A DNA stretch of 64,000 nt from Xanthomonas sp. CFBP 8443 (GTDB lineage Bacteria; Pseudomonadota; Gammaproteobacteria; Xanthomonadales; Xanthomonadaceae), in assembly GCF_025666195.1 (NCBI RefSeq), contig NZ_CP102592.1, positions 1 through 64,000 of the forward strand. Reading direction: 5' to 3'. This document shows, in pieces, positions 34,239-43,611 of this stretch. A program made the position numbers and the translations under genes. Each line of letters begins with the position of its first letter. Within the stretch, counting starts at the first letter, position 1. The notes under the pieces were generated by a model that worked only from the letters and a program-made list of their open reading frames with translations, had not been told where the DNA came from and searched no databases.

Positions 34239-34796
34239 TCAACGCAAATGCTGGGCCAACCGCCAGCACTGCTGCGTGTACTCGAACACATAGGCCTCGG
34301 GCGCGCCGAAGGTCTTGATGACGTCATCGTCGGCGGAAAACTCGGCCTTCACGAAGTCCACGCGCATCCGATCGCCGTCTTGCTTGAAATCCATCTTGAT
34401 CCGGGCCAGTTTGCCTGGGTCCTGATTGGGTTCGTTGTAGGACCAGCTGTAGTCGATCAGGGTCAACCGGAACGGCTCGCTGGGCCGATTCACCAGCTTG
34501 GACGGATCACGCAGGTCGCGCTCTTCGACGCGAGGGGCGCTGTAGGCGGCGCGCAACGCCGGATCGGCGATGATCGCCTCCAGGAACGCGGTAAACCCGT
34601 CTTCTGTCTTCTCGCAGGCCCCCTGCGGCAGCGCCGGGCGGTCCGCGACCGTGGCGGCCGCTGTCGCCGGTTCCGGAGCGGCCGTGGCCGTCGGTGCGGG
34701 AGCCGGGGCCGCGGTGGTGGTCGCGCTGGACTCCGAGGGCTTGCAGCCTTGCAGCAGCATGGCCAGCAAGGCGGCGGTAAGCAAGCGTTGCTTCAT
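34239..34796 (-). CDS. Predicted immunity lipoprotein (X-Tfi) for the adjacent effector
   Basis: A 185-residue lipoprotein with lipobox LLQGC (Cys18), an Ala/Pro/Thr-rich linker (about 22-58) and a mature domain of about 125 residues. A strong ribosome-binding site (AAGGAAAGG) precedes the ATG at 34796. Known: Xanthomonas antibacterial type IV effectors are typically paired with an immunity lipoprotein encoded next to them. The mature domain is not a family I recognise; the pairing rests on position, orientation and lipoprotein nature. The 353-base gap to adhA (34797-35149) shows no other gene. Confidence 0.8.
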   Translation of the reverse strand: MKQRLLTAALLAMLLQGCKPSESSATTTAAPAPAPTATAAPEPATAAATVADRPALPQGACEKTEDGFTAFLEAIIADPALRAAYSAPRVEERDLRDPSKLVNRPSEPFRLTLIDYSWSYNEPNQDPGKLARIKMDFKQDGDRMRVDFVKAEFSADDDVIKTFGAPEAYVFEYTQQCWRLAQHLR

Positions 34797-35149
34797 GGTG
34801 TCGTTCCTTTCCTTAGACCGTTCAGGCGCACAGTGGCCAGCGACGCGCGGCGGCCCGCGGGGCGGGCGTGGCCGGCGAGCGCGCAGGACCGCAGTGTACG
34901 AGAGGCGCGTGAGGATGCCGACGACCGGCGTTTCCCCCGGCAACCGTGTCGTTCTCGTTGTCCGCCTGCATCCGCCGCCTCCATGCCGTCATGCAGGCCG
35001 GACTCTATCGCACGTCGCGTCCGGCCGATGTGCGGGCAATCGGTGTGTGCGGGCAGGGGGAACGACGGGGCCATGGCGATTGACCTCGATCAAGGCAGCG
35101 GCGCCGCAAGGCGCCTAGTGTGGATTGCAACAACGGGAAGGAGTGCGAC

Positions 35150-36178
35150 ATGAACAAGACGATGAAAGCCGCGGTGGTACGCGAATTCGGCAAGCCGCTG
35201 ACGATCGAGGAAGTGGAGGTGCCGCGGCCGCAGGCCGGCGACATCCTGGTCAAGATCGAGGCCTGCGGCGTGTGCCACACCGACCTGCACGCGGCCGAGG
35301 GCGACTGGCCGGTGAAGCCGAATCCGCCGTTCATTCCCGGCCACGAGGGCGTGGGCCATGTGGTCGCGGTCGGCGCTGGCGTGAGCCACGTCAAGGAAGG
35401 CGACCGGGTCGGGATCCCGTGGCTGTACTCGGCCTGCGGGCATTGCGAGCATTGCCTGGGCGGCTGGGAGACGCTGTGCGAGGCGCAGCAGAACTCCGGC
35501 TATTCGGTCAACGGCGGGTTCGCCGAGTACGCGCTGGCCAATGCCGACTACGTCGGCCACCTGCCGAAGAACATCGGCTTCGTCGAGGTCGCGCCGATCC
35601 TCTGCGCCGGCGTCACCGTGTACAAGGGGCTGAAGGTCACCGACACCAAGCCCGGCAACTGGGTGGTGATCTCCGGCATCGGCGGGCTCGGCCATATGGC
35701 CGTGCAGTACGCCAAGGCGATGGGCCTGAACGTCGCCGCGGTGGACGTGGACGACGCCAAGCTCGAGCTGGCCCGGCGCCTGGGCGCCACGGTGACGGTC
35801 AATGCGCTGACCACCGACCCGGTGGCCTACCTGAAGAAGGAGATCGGCGGCGCGCACGGCGCGCTGGTCACCGCGGTGTCGCCGAAGGCGTTCGAGCAGG
35901 CGATCGGCATGGTCCGCCGCGGCGGCACGGTGTCGTTGAACGGGCTGCCGCCGGGCCAGTTCCCGCTGGACATCTTCGGCATGGTGCTCAACGGCGTGAC
36001 CGTGCGCGGCTCGATCGTCGGCACGCGCCTGGACCTGCAGGAATCGCTGGAGTTTGCCGAGCAGGGCAAGGTCGCCGCGACCGTGGCCACCGCCACGCTG
36101 GAGAACATCAACGAGGTGTTCGCGCGCATGCGCGCCGGCCAGATCGAAGGCCGTATCGTGCTGGACATGGCGGCCTGA
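35150..36178 (+). CDS. adhA: Zinc-dependent alcohol dehydrogenase
   Basis: A 342-residue medium-chain dehydrogenase of the AdhA/AdhP group (ethanol to acetaldehyde). Catalytic zinc ligands are C42 and H65/E66 (PGHEGVGH); structural zinc cysteines fall in [16 protein letters not shown] near 95-112; the NAD fold has GIGGLGH near 175. The ATG at 35150 follows the ribosome-binding site AAGGAG. The stop overlaps the start of the DUF779 gene. Confidence 0.96.
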   Translation: MNKTMKAAVVREFGKPLTIEEVEVPRPQAGDILVKIEACGVCHTDLHAAEGDWPVKPNPPFIPGHEGVGHVVAVGAGVSHVKEGDRVGIPWLYSACGHCEHCLGGWETLCEAQQNSGYSVNGGFAEYALANADYVGHLPKNIGFVEVAPILCAGVTVYKGLKVTDTKPGNWVVISGIGGLGHMAVQYAKAMGLNVAAVDVDDAKLELARRLGATVTVNALTTDPVAYLKKEIGGAHGALVTAVSPKAFEQAIGMVRRGGTVSLNGLPPGQFPLDIFGMVLNGVTVRGSIVGTRLDLQESLEFAEQGKVAATVATATLENINEVFARMRAGQIEGRIVLDMAA

Positions 36179-36573
36179 TGGACGCCGCCGCGCCCGCTTC
36201 CGGCGTACCGCTGCAGGTGCTGGCGACGCTGCCGGCGCTGCAGCTGATCGAGCGGCTGCGCGCGCGGCACGGGCCGTTGCTGTTCCACCAGTCCGGCGGC
36301 TGTTGCGACGGGTCTTCGCCGATGTGCTACCCGCAGGACGACTTCATCGTCGGCGACCGCGACGTGCAGCTGGGCGAGATCGGTGGCGCGCCGTTCTACA
36401 TCAGCGCCCCGCAGTTCGAATACTGGAAGCACACCCAGCTGATCATCGACGTGGTGCCCGGCCGCGGCGGCATGTTCTCGCTGGAGAACGGCGAGGGCGT
36501 GCGCTTCCTGGTGCGCTCGCGGCTGTTCGACGATGCCGAGTATCTGGCGTTGCAGGCGGCGGGGAAGGTGTAG
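36178..36573 (+). CDS. DUF779 protein
   Basis: A 131-residue protein with the family motif HQSGGCCDGSSPMCYP. It overlaps the adhA stop by one base (TGATG), so translation is coupled. Known: DUF779 genes usually sit beside acetaldehyde dehydrogenase genes in the ExaC/AcoD group. Here the dehydrogenase is 2.4 kb away, separated by the effector/immunity pair. Biochemical role unknown. Confidence 0.92.
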   Translation: MDAAAPASGVPLQVLATLPALQLIERLRARHGPLLFHQSGGCCDGSSPMCYPQDDFIVGDRDVQLGEIGGAPFYISAPQFEYWKHTQLIIDVVPGRGGMFSLENGEGVRFLVRSRLFDDAEYLALQAAGKV

Positions 36574-36646
36574 CGGGGGGCAGCAGCAGCTGCGTGCACT
36601 ATCGAGTGCGGAGACTCGTCGGATGGCACGGGCATGCAAGTTTTTT

Positions 36647-36841
36647 GTGGGAGCGACTTCAGTCGCGACGAGCTTTACCGGTAACGCCCGTCGCGACTGA
36701 AGTCGCTCCCACAAGTTGCGACGATCTCCGCTTTTCCCGGCATCCGCGGCGCACCGCTTTTGTAGGAGCGGCTTCAGCCGCGACAGGTAGCCCGACATGA
36801 CAGGTAGCCCGACATCCGGTCGCGGCTGAAGCCGCTCCTAC
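36647..36841. repeat. Cluster of four REP-like palindromes
   Basis: Two GTGG-type copies in opposite orientation (36647-36669 and 36690-36712), then two GTAG-type copies in opposite orientation (36762-36784 and 36819-36841). Each class pairs with itself, as in bacterial interspersed mosaic elements. Together they fill the 301-base gap 36574-36874. Confidence 0.9.
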
Positions 36842-36874
36842 ACAAACGGCGGCAACAGCAACCACCGGCCGCGC

Positions 36875-37273
<399 letters not shown>

Positions 37274-37335
37274 CTAACGGCACCGGCGCTACTGCTGCCA
37301 TCCCCCCGCCGCCGATGCCGCCCGGAGCTTCCGCC

Positions 37336-37722
37336 ATGTGCCCCAGCGACCGTCCCGACCCGCTGCTGTTCAATGCCCACCTGGACCCGCTGCCGGCCAC
37401 GCCGCGCCGCCACAGGCCCTCGCGCCCGCACGACGCGGCGGACTACCGCCAGTACAGCCTGGCCGACTACCGCCAGCGCCGCGCCCGCCATGGCACCCCG
37501 TGGCGCGACCTGTGCCCGGCGTATGCGTTCGCGCTGCGCACCCACGCCGGCGGCTGGCCGCGCGCGCCGATGGCCGACACCGACGGCGAACTGGCCGCGC
37601 ACTGGGAACAGGTGCGCGGCGAATCGCACCTGGACTGGCGCCAGGCGCGGCCGGTGATCGAGGACGCGTGGCAGGCGCTGGACCACCTGCCGGCGCCGGC
37701 GCTGCGCGTGGAGGCGCACTGA
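37336..37722 (+). CDS. Hypothetical protein coupled to Ku
   Basis: A 128-residue hydrophilic protein rich in Arg, His, Asp and Trp (HLDPLPATPRRHR, YRQYSLADYRQRRARHG). Its stop overlaps the ku start (TGATGG), so it is translationally coupled to ku. Not recognised as any known NHEJ factor; its position suggests a role in, or fusion history with, the Ku system. The ATG at 37336 is chosen; the frame extends upstream without better evidence. Confidence 0.7.
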   Translation: MCPSDRPDPLLFNAHLDPLPATPRRHRPSRPHDAADYRQYSLADYRQRRARHGTPWRDLCPAYAFALRTHAGGWPRAPMADTDGELAAHWEQVRGESHLDWRQARPVIEDAWQALDHLPAPALRVEAH

Positions 37723-38699
37723 TGGCGCGCCCGATCTGGACCGGCACCCTGTCCTTCGGCCTGCTCAACGTGCCGGTGTCGCTGATGTCCGGCGAACGCC
37801 GCATCGACCTGCATTTCCGCATGCTCGATGCGCGCGACAAGCGCCCGATCCGGTTCGAGCGGGTCAATGCCGACACCGGCGAAGAGGTGCCGTGGAAGGA
37901 CATCGTCAAGGCGTTCGAGTACAGCAAGGGCAACTACGTGGTGGTCGAGCAGAAGGACATCGCCTCGGCCGCGCCGGAGAGCCACGAGACGGTGGAAGTG
38001 GAGGCCTTCGTCGACGCTGCCGACATCGACCTGCGCTACTTCGAGAAACCCTACGTGCTGGTGCCGGGCAAGAAGGCCGAGAAGGGCTACGTGCTGCTGC
38101 GCGAGACGCTGCGCGCCACCGGCAAGGTCGGCATCGCGCGGGTGGTGATCCGTACCCGCGAATACCTGTCGGCGGTGATGCCGCACGACGACGCGCTGGT
38201 GCTGATCCTGCTGCGCTATCCGCAGGAACTGGTGGACCTGGAGGACTACACGCTGCCCAGCGGCAAGGCCGCCGACTACCGGATCAGCGCCAAGGAAACC
38301 GAGATGGCCGCGCAGCTGATCGATTCGATGTCGGGGAAGTGGGATCCGTCGTCTTATCACGACGAATTCCGCGAGCGCCTGCAGGCGGTGATCCAGAAGC
38401 GCATCAAGGCGCAGGAGGGCACCGCCCAGGTGGACGACGACGCCGACGCGCCGCAGCGCGAGGATGCCGCCACCAACGTGGTCGATTTCATGTCGCTGCT
38501 GCAGAAGAGCCTGGAGGCCAAACGGCGCACCCCGGCCAAGGGCAACGACGACGCGCTGCCGGTGAGCAAGACCGCCAAGAAGCCGGCCAAGAAAGCGGCG
38601 AAGAAGGCAGCCAAGCCCGCCGCCAAATCCGCGGCCAAGGCCAAGCCGGCGAAAAAGGCCAGCGCAAGCAAGGCGCCGGCGCGGCGCAAGGCGGGGTAG
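37722..38699 (+). CDS. ku: Non-homologous end joining protein Ku
   Basis: Bacterial Ku forms a ring on DNA ends and recruits LigD. The 325-residue product has the Ku core (about 1-255, starting MARPIWTGTLSFGLLNVPVSL) and a long Lys/Ala-rich C-terminal tail (about 270-325) that would bind DNA. It overlaps the upstream gene and is followed by a LigD polymerase gene after 6 bases. Confidence 0.97.
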   Translation: MARPIWTGTLSFGLLNVPVSLMSGERRIDLHFRMLDARDKRPIRFERVNADTGEEVPWKDIVKAFEYSKGNYVVVEQKDIASAAPESHETVEVEAFVDAADIDLRYFEKPYVLVPGKKAEKGYVLLRETLRATGKVGIARVVIRTREYLSAVMPHDDALVLILLRYPQELVDLEDYTLPSGKAADYRISAKETEMAAQLIDSMSGKWDPSSYHDEFRERLQAVIQKRIKAQEGTAQVDDDADAPQREDAATNVVDFMSLLQKSLEAKRRTPAKGNDDALPVSKTAKKPAKKAAKKAAKPAAKSAAKAKPAKKASASKAPARRKAG

Positions 38700-38705
38700 G
38701 GCGCC

Positions 38706-39953
38706 ATGCCGTCACGCGAGACAGCCCGTACCGGCCGTGCCGCGCCGGTCAAAACGGCCAAGGTGGTCAAGGCCACCAAGGCGACCAAGGCGGCCAAGGC
38801 AACCAAGGCAACCAAGGCATCGAAGCTGGCCGAGGCGGCCGGGACCCGCAAGCCGGGCAACGCCGCGCCGGCCCCGCGCGCGCCGGTCAAGCCTGCATCG
38901 GCCAAGCCCGCACCGGCGAAAGCGGCGCCAGGCCGGGCGGCGGCGCGCAAGGTCGCCAGCGCCAAGCCGCCGGGCAGCGTCAAGACGAAGGCCGGGTCCG
39001 CTGCTGCTGGCCGTGGAGGCGCGGCAGGCGCCGCCGCACGCCGCGGCACGCCAGTGCCCACGCCGGCATCGACCGGTGCCGACAGCGCAGCCGACGCCGT
39101 CGTCATCACCCATCCCGAGCGCGTGGTCTACCGAGGCGCCGGCATCAGCAAGGGCGAGGTGGCCGCGTACTACCGCGCGATCGCGCCCTGGCTGCTGCCG
39201 GAGGTCGCCAACCGGCCGTTGTCGTTGCTGCGCTGCCCGGACGGGACCGCCGGCGAATGCTTCTTCCAGAAGCACAACAACCGCGCGCTCGGCGACCACG
39301 TGCAGGCGATCGCGCTGCGCCAGAAGAGCGGCACCGAGGACTACCTGTACATCGACGACCTGGCCGGCCTGCTGGAGCTGGTGCAGATGAACACCCTGGA
39401 GCTGCATCCCTGGGGTTCGACCGTGGACGATCCCGAGCATCCGGACCGGCTGGTGTTCGACCTGGACCCGGGCGAGGGCGTGAGCTGGACCCAGATCAAG
39501 GCCGCCGCGCGCGCGATCCGCGCGCGTCTGCGCGAGGCCGGGCTGGAAAGCTTCGTGCGCCTGTCCGGGGGCAAGGGCCTGCACGTGGTGGTGCCGATTG
39601 TGGCCGGCAGCGCGAGCTGGGACCAGGCGCGCGACTTCTGCGAAGCCTTCGCCCAGGCGCTGACCGCGCAGGCGCCGGACCGCTACGTGGCCACGATGAG
39701 CAAGGCCAAGCGCAGCGGGGTGATCTTCATCGACTGGCTGCGCAATGGCCGCGGCAACACCAGCGTGTGCTCGTGGTCGCTGCGCGCGCGCGAACACGCC
39801 ACCGTCGCGGTGCCGCTGCGCTGGGAGGAACTGGCGCGCATCGCCTCGCCGCAGGCGTTCCCGCTGGCCAAGGCGCTGCAACGCGCCGCGCGCCTGCGCG
39901 AACATCCGTGGAAGGAGATGGAGACGCTGCAGCAACGGCTGCCGGGGGGCTGA
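38706..39953 (+). CDS. LigD-type polymerase (stand-alone POL domain)
   Basis: A 415-residue protein: a Lys/Ala/Pro-rich tail (about 1-130) followed by a LigD polymerase/primase domain (about 136-405) with YLYIDDLAGLLELVQMNTLE, catalytic aspartates in VFDLDPGEG, and LSGGKGLHVVVPI. The ATP-ligase and 3'-phosphoesterase domains of full LigD are absent. It is in the ku operon. It should fill in or extend ends, but ligation must come from another protein. The N-terminal tail resembles that of Ku in composition. Confidence 0.93.
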   Translation: MPSRETARTGRAAPVKTAKVVKATKATKAAKATKATKASKLAEAAGTRKPGNAAPAPRAPVKPASAKPAPAKAAPGRAAARKVASAKPPGSVKTKAGSAAAGRGGAAGAAARRGTPVPTPASTGADSAADAVVITHPERVVYRGAGISKGEVAAYYRAIAPWLLPEVANRPLSLLRCPDGTAGECFFQKHNNRALGDHVQAIALRQKSGTEDYLYIDDLAGLLELVQMNTLELHPWGSTVDDPEHPDRLVFDLDPGEGVSWTQIKAAARAIRARLREAGLESFVRLSGGKGLHVVVPIVAGSASWDQARDFCEAFAQALTAQAPDRYVATMSKAKRSGVIFIDWLRNGRGNTSVCSWSLRAREHATVAVPLRWEELARIASPQAFPLAKALQRAARLREHPWKEMETLQQRLPGG

Positions 39954-40005
39954 GCCGGCGGTCGTTCCGGAGCGGTTCTGTTTCCCGCGGCTGATGGCCA
40001 AGGGC

Positions 40006-40327
40006 GTCGCGACTGAAGTCGCTCCCACACGTGGTGCGCGAGCCGCGAATCCGCGCAAAGGGCGCCGCTCTTTGTGGGAGCGACTTCAGTCGCGACGAGC
40101 GAAGCCCCGATCCAACCGTGTGCGCCGACCCTTGCAACGCAAGCGTATCCACATGCAACACCGCAAAGGCGACCCGTGCCAGCGCCGTGCAATCCCGCCG
40201 CTGCTGGCGAACAGCGTCGCGACTGAAGTCGCCCCCCACACGTGGTGCGCGAGTCGCGAATCCGCGCAAGGACGCTGCTCTTCGCGCAAAGCACGCCGCT
40301 CTTTGTGGGAGCGACTTCAGTCGCGAC
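40006..40327. repeat. Cluster of four GTGG-type REP elements
   Basis: Copies at 40006-40028 (-), 40074-40096 (+), 40216-40239 (-, one base longer) and 40305-40327 (+), in alternating orientation. The stretches between pairs are themselves repeated (both contain GTGGTGCGCGAG and CGCGAATCCGCGCAA). They fill most of the 543-base gap 39954-40496. Confidence 0.9.
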
Positions 40328-40496
40328 GAGCGAAGCCTCGATCCAACCGTGGCGCCGACCCCAGCAGCGTGAGCGCATCCACCATCGAAACCGCAAACGC
40401 CGAGCTATGTCGGCACCTTGCACCGATGCAAGCATCACGCGGCCACTGCCTGCGCAGGCAGAAACCGCAGCGCCCAGAACCGCAGCGCCCAGCCGC

Positions 40497-41657
40497 TTAC
40501 GGCGACACCGCCGACTCGCGGGTGACCCGCGCCAGCGAGTCGCGCGAGATCTCGGCGATCGACCGGGCGCCGGTCAGTGTCATCGCCACTCGCATTTCCT
40601 TCTCGATCAGCGTCAGCAGGTTCTCCACCCCGGCCTGGCCGGCCGCGGCCAGCGCATAGACGAACGCGCGGCCGAGCAGCACCGCGTCGGCGCCGAGGGC
40701 GAGCATGCGCACCACGTCCAGCCCGCTGCGGATGCCGGAGTCGGCCAGGATCTTCAGCTCGCCCTTCACCGCATCGGCGATCGCCGGCAAGGCGCGCGCG
40801 CTGGATAGCACGCCGTCGAGCTGGCGCCCGCCGTGGTTGGAGACGACGATGCCGTCGGCACCGAAGCGCACCGCATCGCGCGCGTCGTCCGGGTCGAGGA
40901 TGCCCTTGATCACCATCGGCCCGGTCCAGAACTCGCGGATCCATTCCAGGTCCTTCCACGCGATCGACGGGTCGAAGTTCGCGCCGAGCCAGCCGATGTA
41001 GTCGGCCAGGCCGGTCGGGCTGCCGCGGTAGGTGGAGATGTTGCCCAGGTCGTGCGGGCGCCCCAGCAGGCCCACGTCCCAGGCCCAGCGCGGATGGGTG
41101 ACGGCCTGCAGCATGCGCCGCAGCGGCGCGTTCGGCCCGCTCATGCCCGAGTGCGCGTCGCGGTAGCGTGCGCCGGGGGTGGGCATGTCCACGGTGAACA
41201 CCAGCGTGGTCACGCCGGCCGCCTTGGCCCGCTCCAGCGCGTTGCGCATGAAGCCGCGGTCCTTGAGCACGTACAGCTGGAACCAAATCGGCCGGTCGAT
41301 CGCCGGCGCCACTTCCTCGATCGGGCACACCGACACCGTGGACAGGGTGAACGGCACGCCCCTGGCCGCCGCCGCGCGCGCGGCCTGCACCTCGCCGCGG
41401 CGCGCGTACATGCCGGTCAGGCCCACCGGGGCCAGGGCCAGCGGCAGCGCCAGGCGCTCGCCGAACAGTTCGGTCTCCAGACTCAGTTCGGCCATGTTGC
41501 GCAGGATCCGCTGGCGCAGCGCGATGTCGGCCAGGTCGGCGACGTTGCGCCGCAGCGTGTGCTCGGCGTAGGCGCCGCCGTCGATGTAGTGGAACAGGAA
41601 CGGCGGCAGCCGCGCCTGGGCGGCGGCGCGGTAGTCGGAAGCGGCGGAGATGATCAT
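40497..41657 (-). CDS. lldD: FMN-dependent L-lactate dehydrogenase
   Basis: LldD oxidises L-lactate to pyruvate, passing electrons to the respiratory chain. The 386-residue TIM-barrel flavoprotein starts [20 protein letters not shown] and carries the active-site motif [11 protein letters not shown] and the [10 protein letters not shown] and GADAVLLGR phosphate-binding regions. It lies 11 bases after lldR in the same transcript. Confidence 0.96.
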   Translation of the reverse strand: MIISAASDYRAAAQARLPPFLFHYIDGGAYAEHTLRRNVADLADIALRQRILRNMAELSLETELFGERLALPLALAPVGLTGMYARRGEVQAARAAAARGVPFTLSTVSVCPIEEVAPAIDRPIWFQLYVLKDRGFMRNALERAKAAGVTTLVFTVDMPTPGARYRDAHSGMSGPNAPLRRMLQAVTHPRWAWDVGLLGRPHDLGNISTYRGSPTGLADYIGWLGANFDPSIAWKDLEWIREFWTGPMVIKGILDPDDARDAVRFGADGIVVSNHGGRQLDGVLSSARALPAIADAVKGELKILADSGIRSGLDVVRMLALGADAVLLGRAFVYALAAAGQAGVENLLTLIEKEMRVAMTLTGARSIAEISRDSLARVTRESAVSP

Positions 41658-41668
41658 CGGCGCGGTCG

Positions 41669-42520
41669 TCAGGGAGAGGAGGGCAGGCGCGAGGCGCGCG
41701 CGCGGCGCGCTTCGTCCTCGTCGAGGCTGCGCAGGGCGGTATGTACAAACGCCAGATGGGCGTGCGCGGCGTCGCGCGCGCGTTCCGGCTCGCCGGCCAG
41801 GATCGCGTCGTGCAGCGCGCGGTGCTGCGCCAGCAGCGGGGCGAAGGTGCGCGGCGACTGGAACAGCATGTGCCGGCTCTGCGAGATGTTGGTCTGCAGC
41901 AGGTCGAACAGGCCGCGCATCACCTGCAGCAGCACGCGGTTGTGCGCGGCCTCGGCGATGGCCAGGTGGAAGTCGGCGTCGGCGCGCGCCTCGGCGGCCG
42001 CATCGCCCTGCGCATGCGCCTGCAGCATCGCCTCGAACGCGGCGGCGATGCGCGCGCGGTCGGCGTCGGTGGCGCGCAGCGCGGCGTGCCAGGCGGTGGC
42101 GCCTTCCAGCGCATGGCGGGTCTCCAGCACGTCGAAGCGGTATTCCGGATCGCCCTGCAGCAGCGGCAGGAACGGCTGCAGCGGCGCCACCACGCGCTCC
42201 TCGGGCGTGTGCGGGCGCTGCACGTAGGTGCCGCCGCCGGCGCGGGCGCGCAGCAGCCCCTGGCTGGCGAGCTGGGCGATCGCCTCGCGCAACGCGGTGC
42301 GCGACACGCCCAGTTCCAGCGCCAGGGTGCGCTCGGCCGGCAGGCGCGCGTCCGGCTGCAGCCCGCGTTGGGCGATCAGCGCGCGCAGTTGCGCGGCGAC
42401 CCGGTCGCTGAGGCGGCCGCCGCCGGGCGCCGGCGCTTCGGGCGCAGGATCGCGCTGGCCACGGCGTGATGCTGGTTTGGGTGCAGCATCGGCCGTTGCA
42501 GGCGCCGGTGAATTGGTCAT
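41669..42520 (-). CDS. lldR: LldR/PdhR-type GntR (FadR subfamily) regulator
   Basis: A 283-residue regulator with an N-terminal winged-helix domain ([23 protein letters not shown], about 72-95) and a C-terminal FCD effector domain (helices with D..H..H metal-binding pattern: [16 protein letters not shown]). An Ala/Pro-rich extension precedes the HTH. Its start codon falls inside a perfect ATTGGTCATACCAAT operator, so autorepression is likely; L-lactate is the expected inducer by analogy with LldR. Confidence 0.93.
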   Translation of the reverse strand: MTNSPAPATADAAPKPASRRGQRDPAPEAPAPGGGRLSDRVAAQLRALIAQRGLQPDARLPAERTLALELGVSRTALREAIAQLASQGLLRARAGGGTYVQRPHTPEERVVAPLQPFLPLLQGDPEYRFDVLETRHALEGATAWHAALRATDADRARIAAAFEAMLQAHAQGDAAAEARADADFHLAIAEAAHNRVLLQVMRGLFDLLQTNISQSRHMLFQSPRTFAPLLAQHRALHDAILAGEPERARDAAHAHLAFVHTALRSLDEDEARRARASRLPSSP

Positions 42521-42526
42521 ACCAAT
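42512..42526. promoter_or_regulatory. LldR operator 1 (over the lldR start codon)
   Basis: Perfect palindrome ATTGGT-CAT-ACCAAT, identical to the classical LldR/PdhR half-sites. Its central CAT is the complement of the lldR initiation codon. Confidence 0.9.
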
Positions 42527-42599
42527 GGCTGCCGCGGAATATCGGAAGCCCAATTAGATCGCGTAGCGCTTTGCCGGGTCAATCGTGGCCGGCCTGACT

Positions 42600-42614
42600 A
42601 TTGGTCATACCAAT
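42600..42614. promoter_or_regulatory. LldR operator 2
   Basis: Second identical ATTGGTCATACCAAT, 88 bases upstream of the first. Two sites about eight helical turns apart allow DNA looping by the dimeric repressor. Confidence 0.9.
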
Positions 42615-42793
42615 CGCGACACATCTCCATTACCGCGCCATTGTCGCGACCAGCACGACCAGCACGACCAGCAGCGCCAGCAGGACTAGTTCGACGCGGA
42701 CCACGCGCTACGACGTTGCCCCCCATCCGGCGCCGGCACGCATCCTGGCTGCCGGCGCGCTTGCCGGCGCCAGCGCAGCGCATCGGCCGCGTC

Positions 42794-43375
42794 TCACCAG
42801 ACGAACGGCAGCAACCGCCAGCTGTGCGCGGCGTAGTCGGGGTACTCCTCGGGGAAGGCCTGGGTCAGCATCGCCTCTTCCACCTGGATGCGGCGCAGGA
42901 ACGCCCAGGTCACCGGCAGCACGATCGCCAGCAGCGACAGCACGTCGCCCAGCCCGATCGCCAGCCCGTAGAACGACAGCAGCACGCCGGTGTAGGAAGG
43001 ATGGCGCAGGTAACGGTACGGGCCGCGGCGGATCAGCCGGTGGCCTTCCTGGATGGTCACGTCCACGGTGAACCAGCGCGCCAGCACCCGGATCGCCCAC
43101 AGCCGCAGCGCCAGCCCGGCCGCCAGCAACGCGCACCCGGTCCAGCGCGCCGGTTCCTGCAGCGCCGGCGCATAGCGCCACAGGCCGAGGAAGGACAGCA
43201 GCACCGCCAGCGCCAGCGCCGCGTACAGCACCCGCCACAGCATCTTCAGCGTGCCCTGGTCGCGCGCGCCGCCGTCGGCCGCGCGGCGGCGGCGGCTGAG
43301 CAGCACCTCGTACAGGCCCCAGCAGGCGCCCAGCAGCGCGAACAGCAGGTCGGGGTTTCGCAGGGTCAGGTGCAT
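42794..43375 (-). CDS. Isoprenylcysteine/phospholipid methyltransferase-like membrane protein
   Basis: A 193-residue integral membrane protein of the ICMT/PEMT family. Several membrane helices are followed by the family signature GPYRYLRHPSYTGVLLSFYG and the EEYPDYAAHSWRLLPFVW end with acidic EE motif before it. It would methylate a lipid or modified cysteine; substrate unknown. The ATG at 43375 removes a non-conserved extension. Confidence 0.9.
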   Translation of the reverse strand: MHLTLRNPDLLFALLGACWGLYEVLLSRRRRAADGGARDQGTLKMLWRVLYAALALAVLLSFLGLWRYAPALQEPARWTGCALLAAGLALRLWAIRVLARWFTVDVTIQEGHRLIRRGPYRYLRHPSYTGVLLSFYGLAIGLGDVLSLLAIVLPVTWAFLRRIQVEEAMLTQAFPEEYPDYAAHSWRLLPFVW

Positions 43376-43611
43376 CGTCGTGTCCTCGTGGTGAGCGATG
43401 TCGGTGTACGCCATGGCGGCGCAAGCCGGATGAACCTTCGCCGTGCCCGTGTTGGTGGGGGCCGTGGTGCAGGGCGGCGATGGCATGGCGCCAGTGTGGC
43501 GCCGCGGCCGTGGCCGTTCAGTGGCCGCCGGTCATCGATCCGACCTGCCGGAAGTCACTTTCTGCGTCCGCCCCATTGCCGCCGCCGCGCCGCACGGTCA
43601 GCATCCGCGGC

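Noticed and set aside
40006..40327. CRISPR-like appearance of evenly spaced repeats near 40 kb
   Set aside because: Repeats alternate in orientation and belong to the REP class found throughout the window; spacers are not unique and no cas genes are present.
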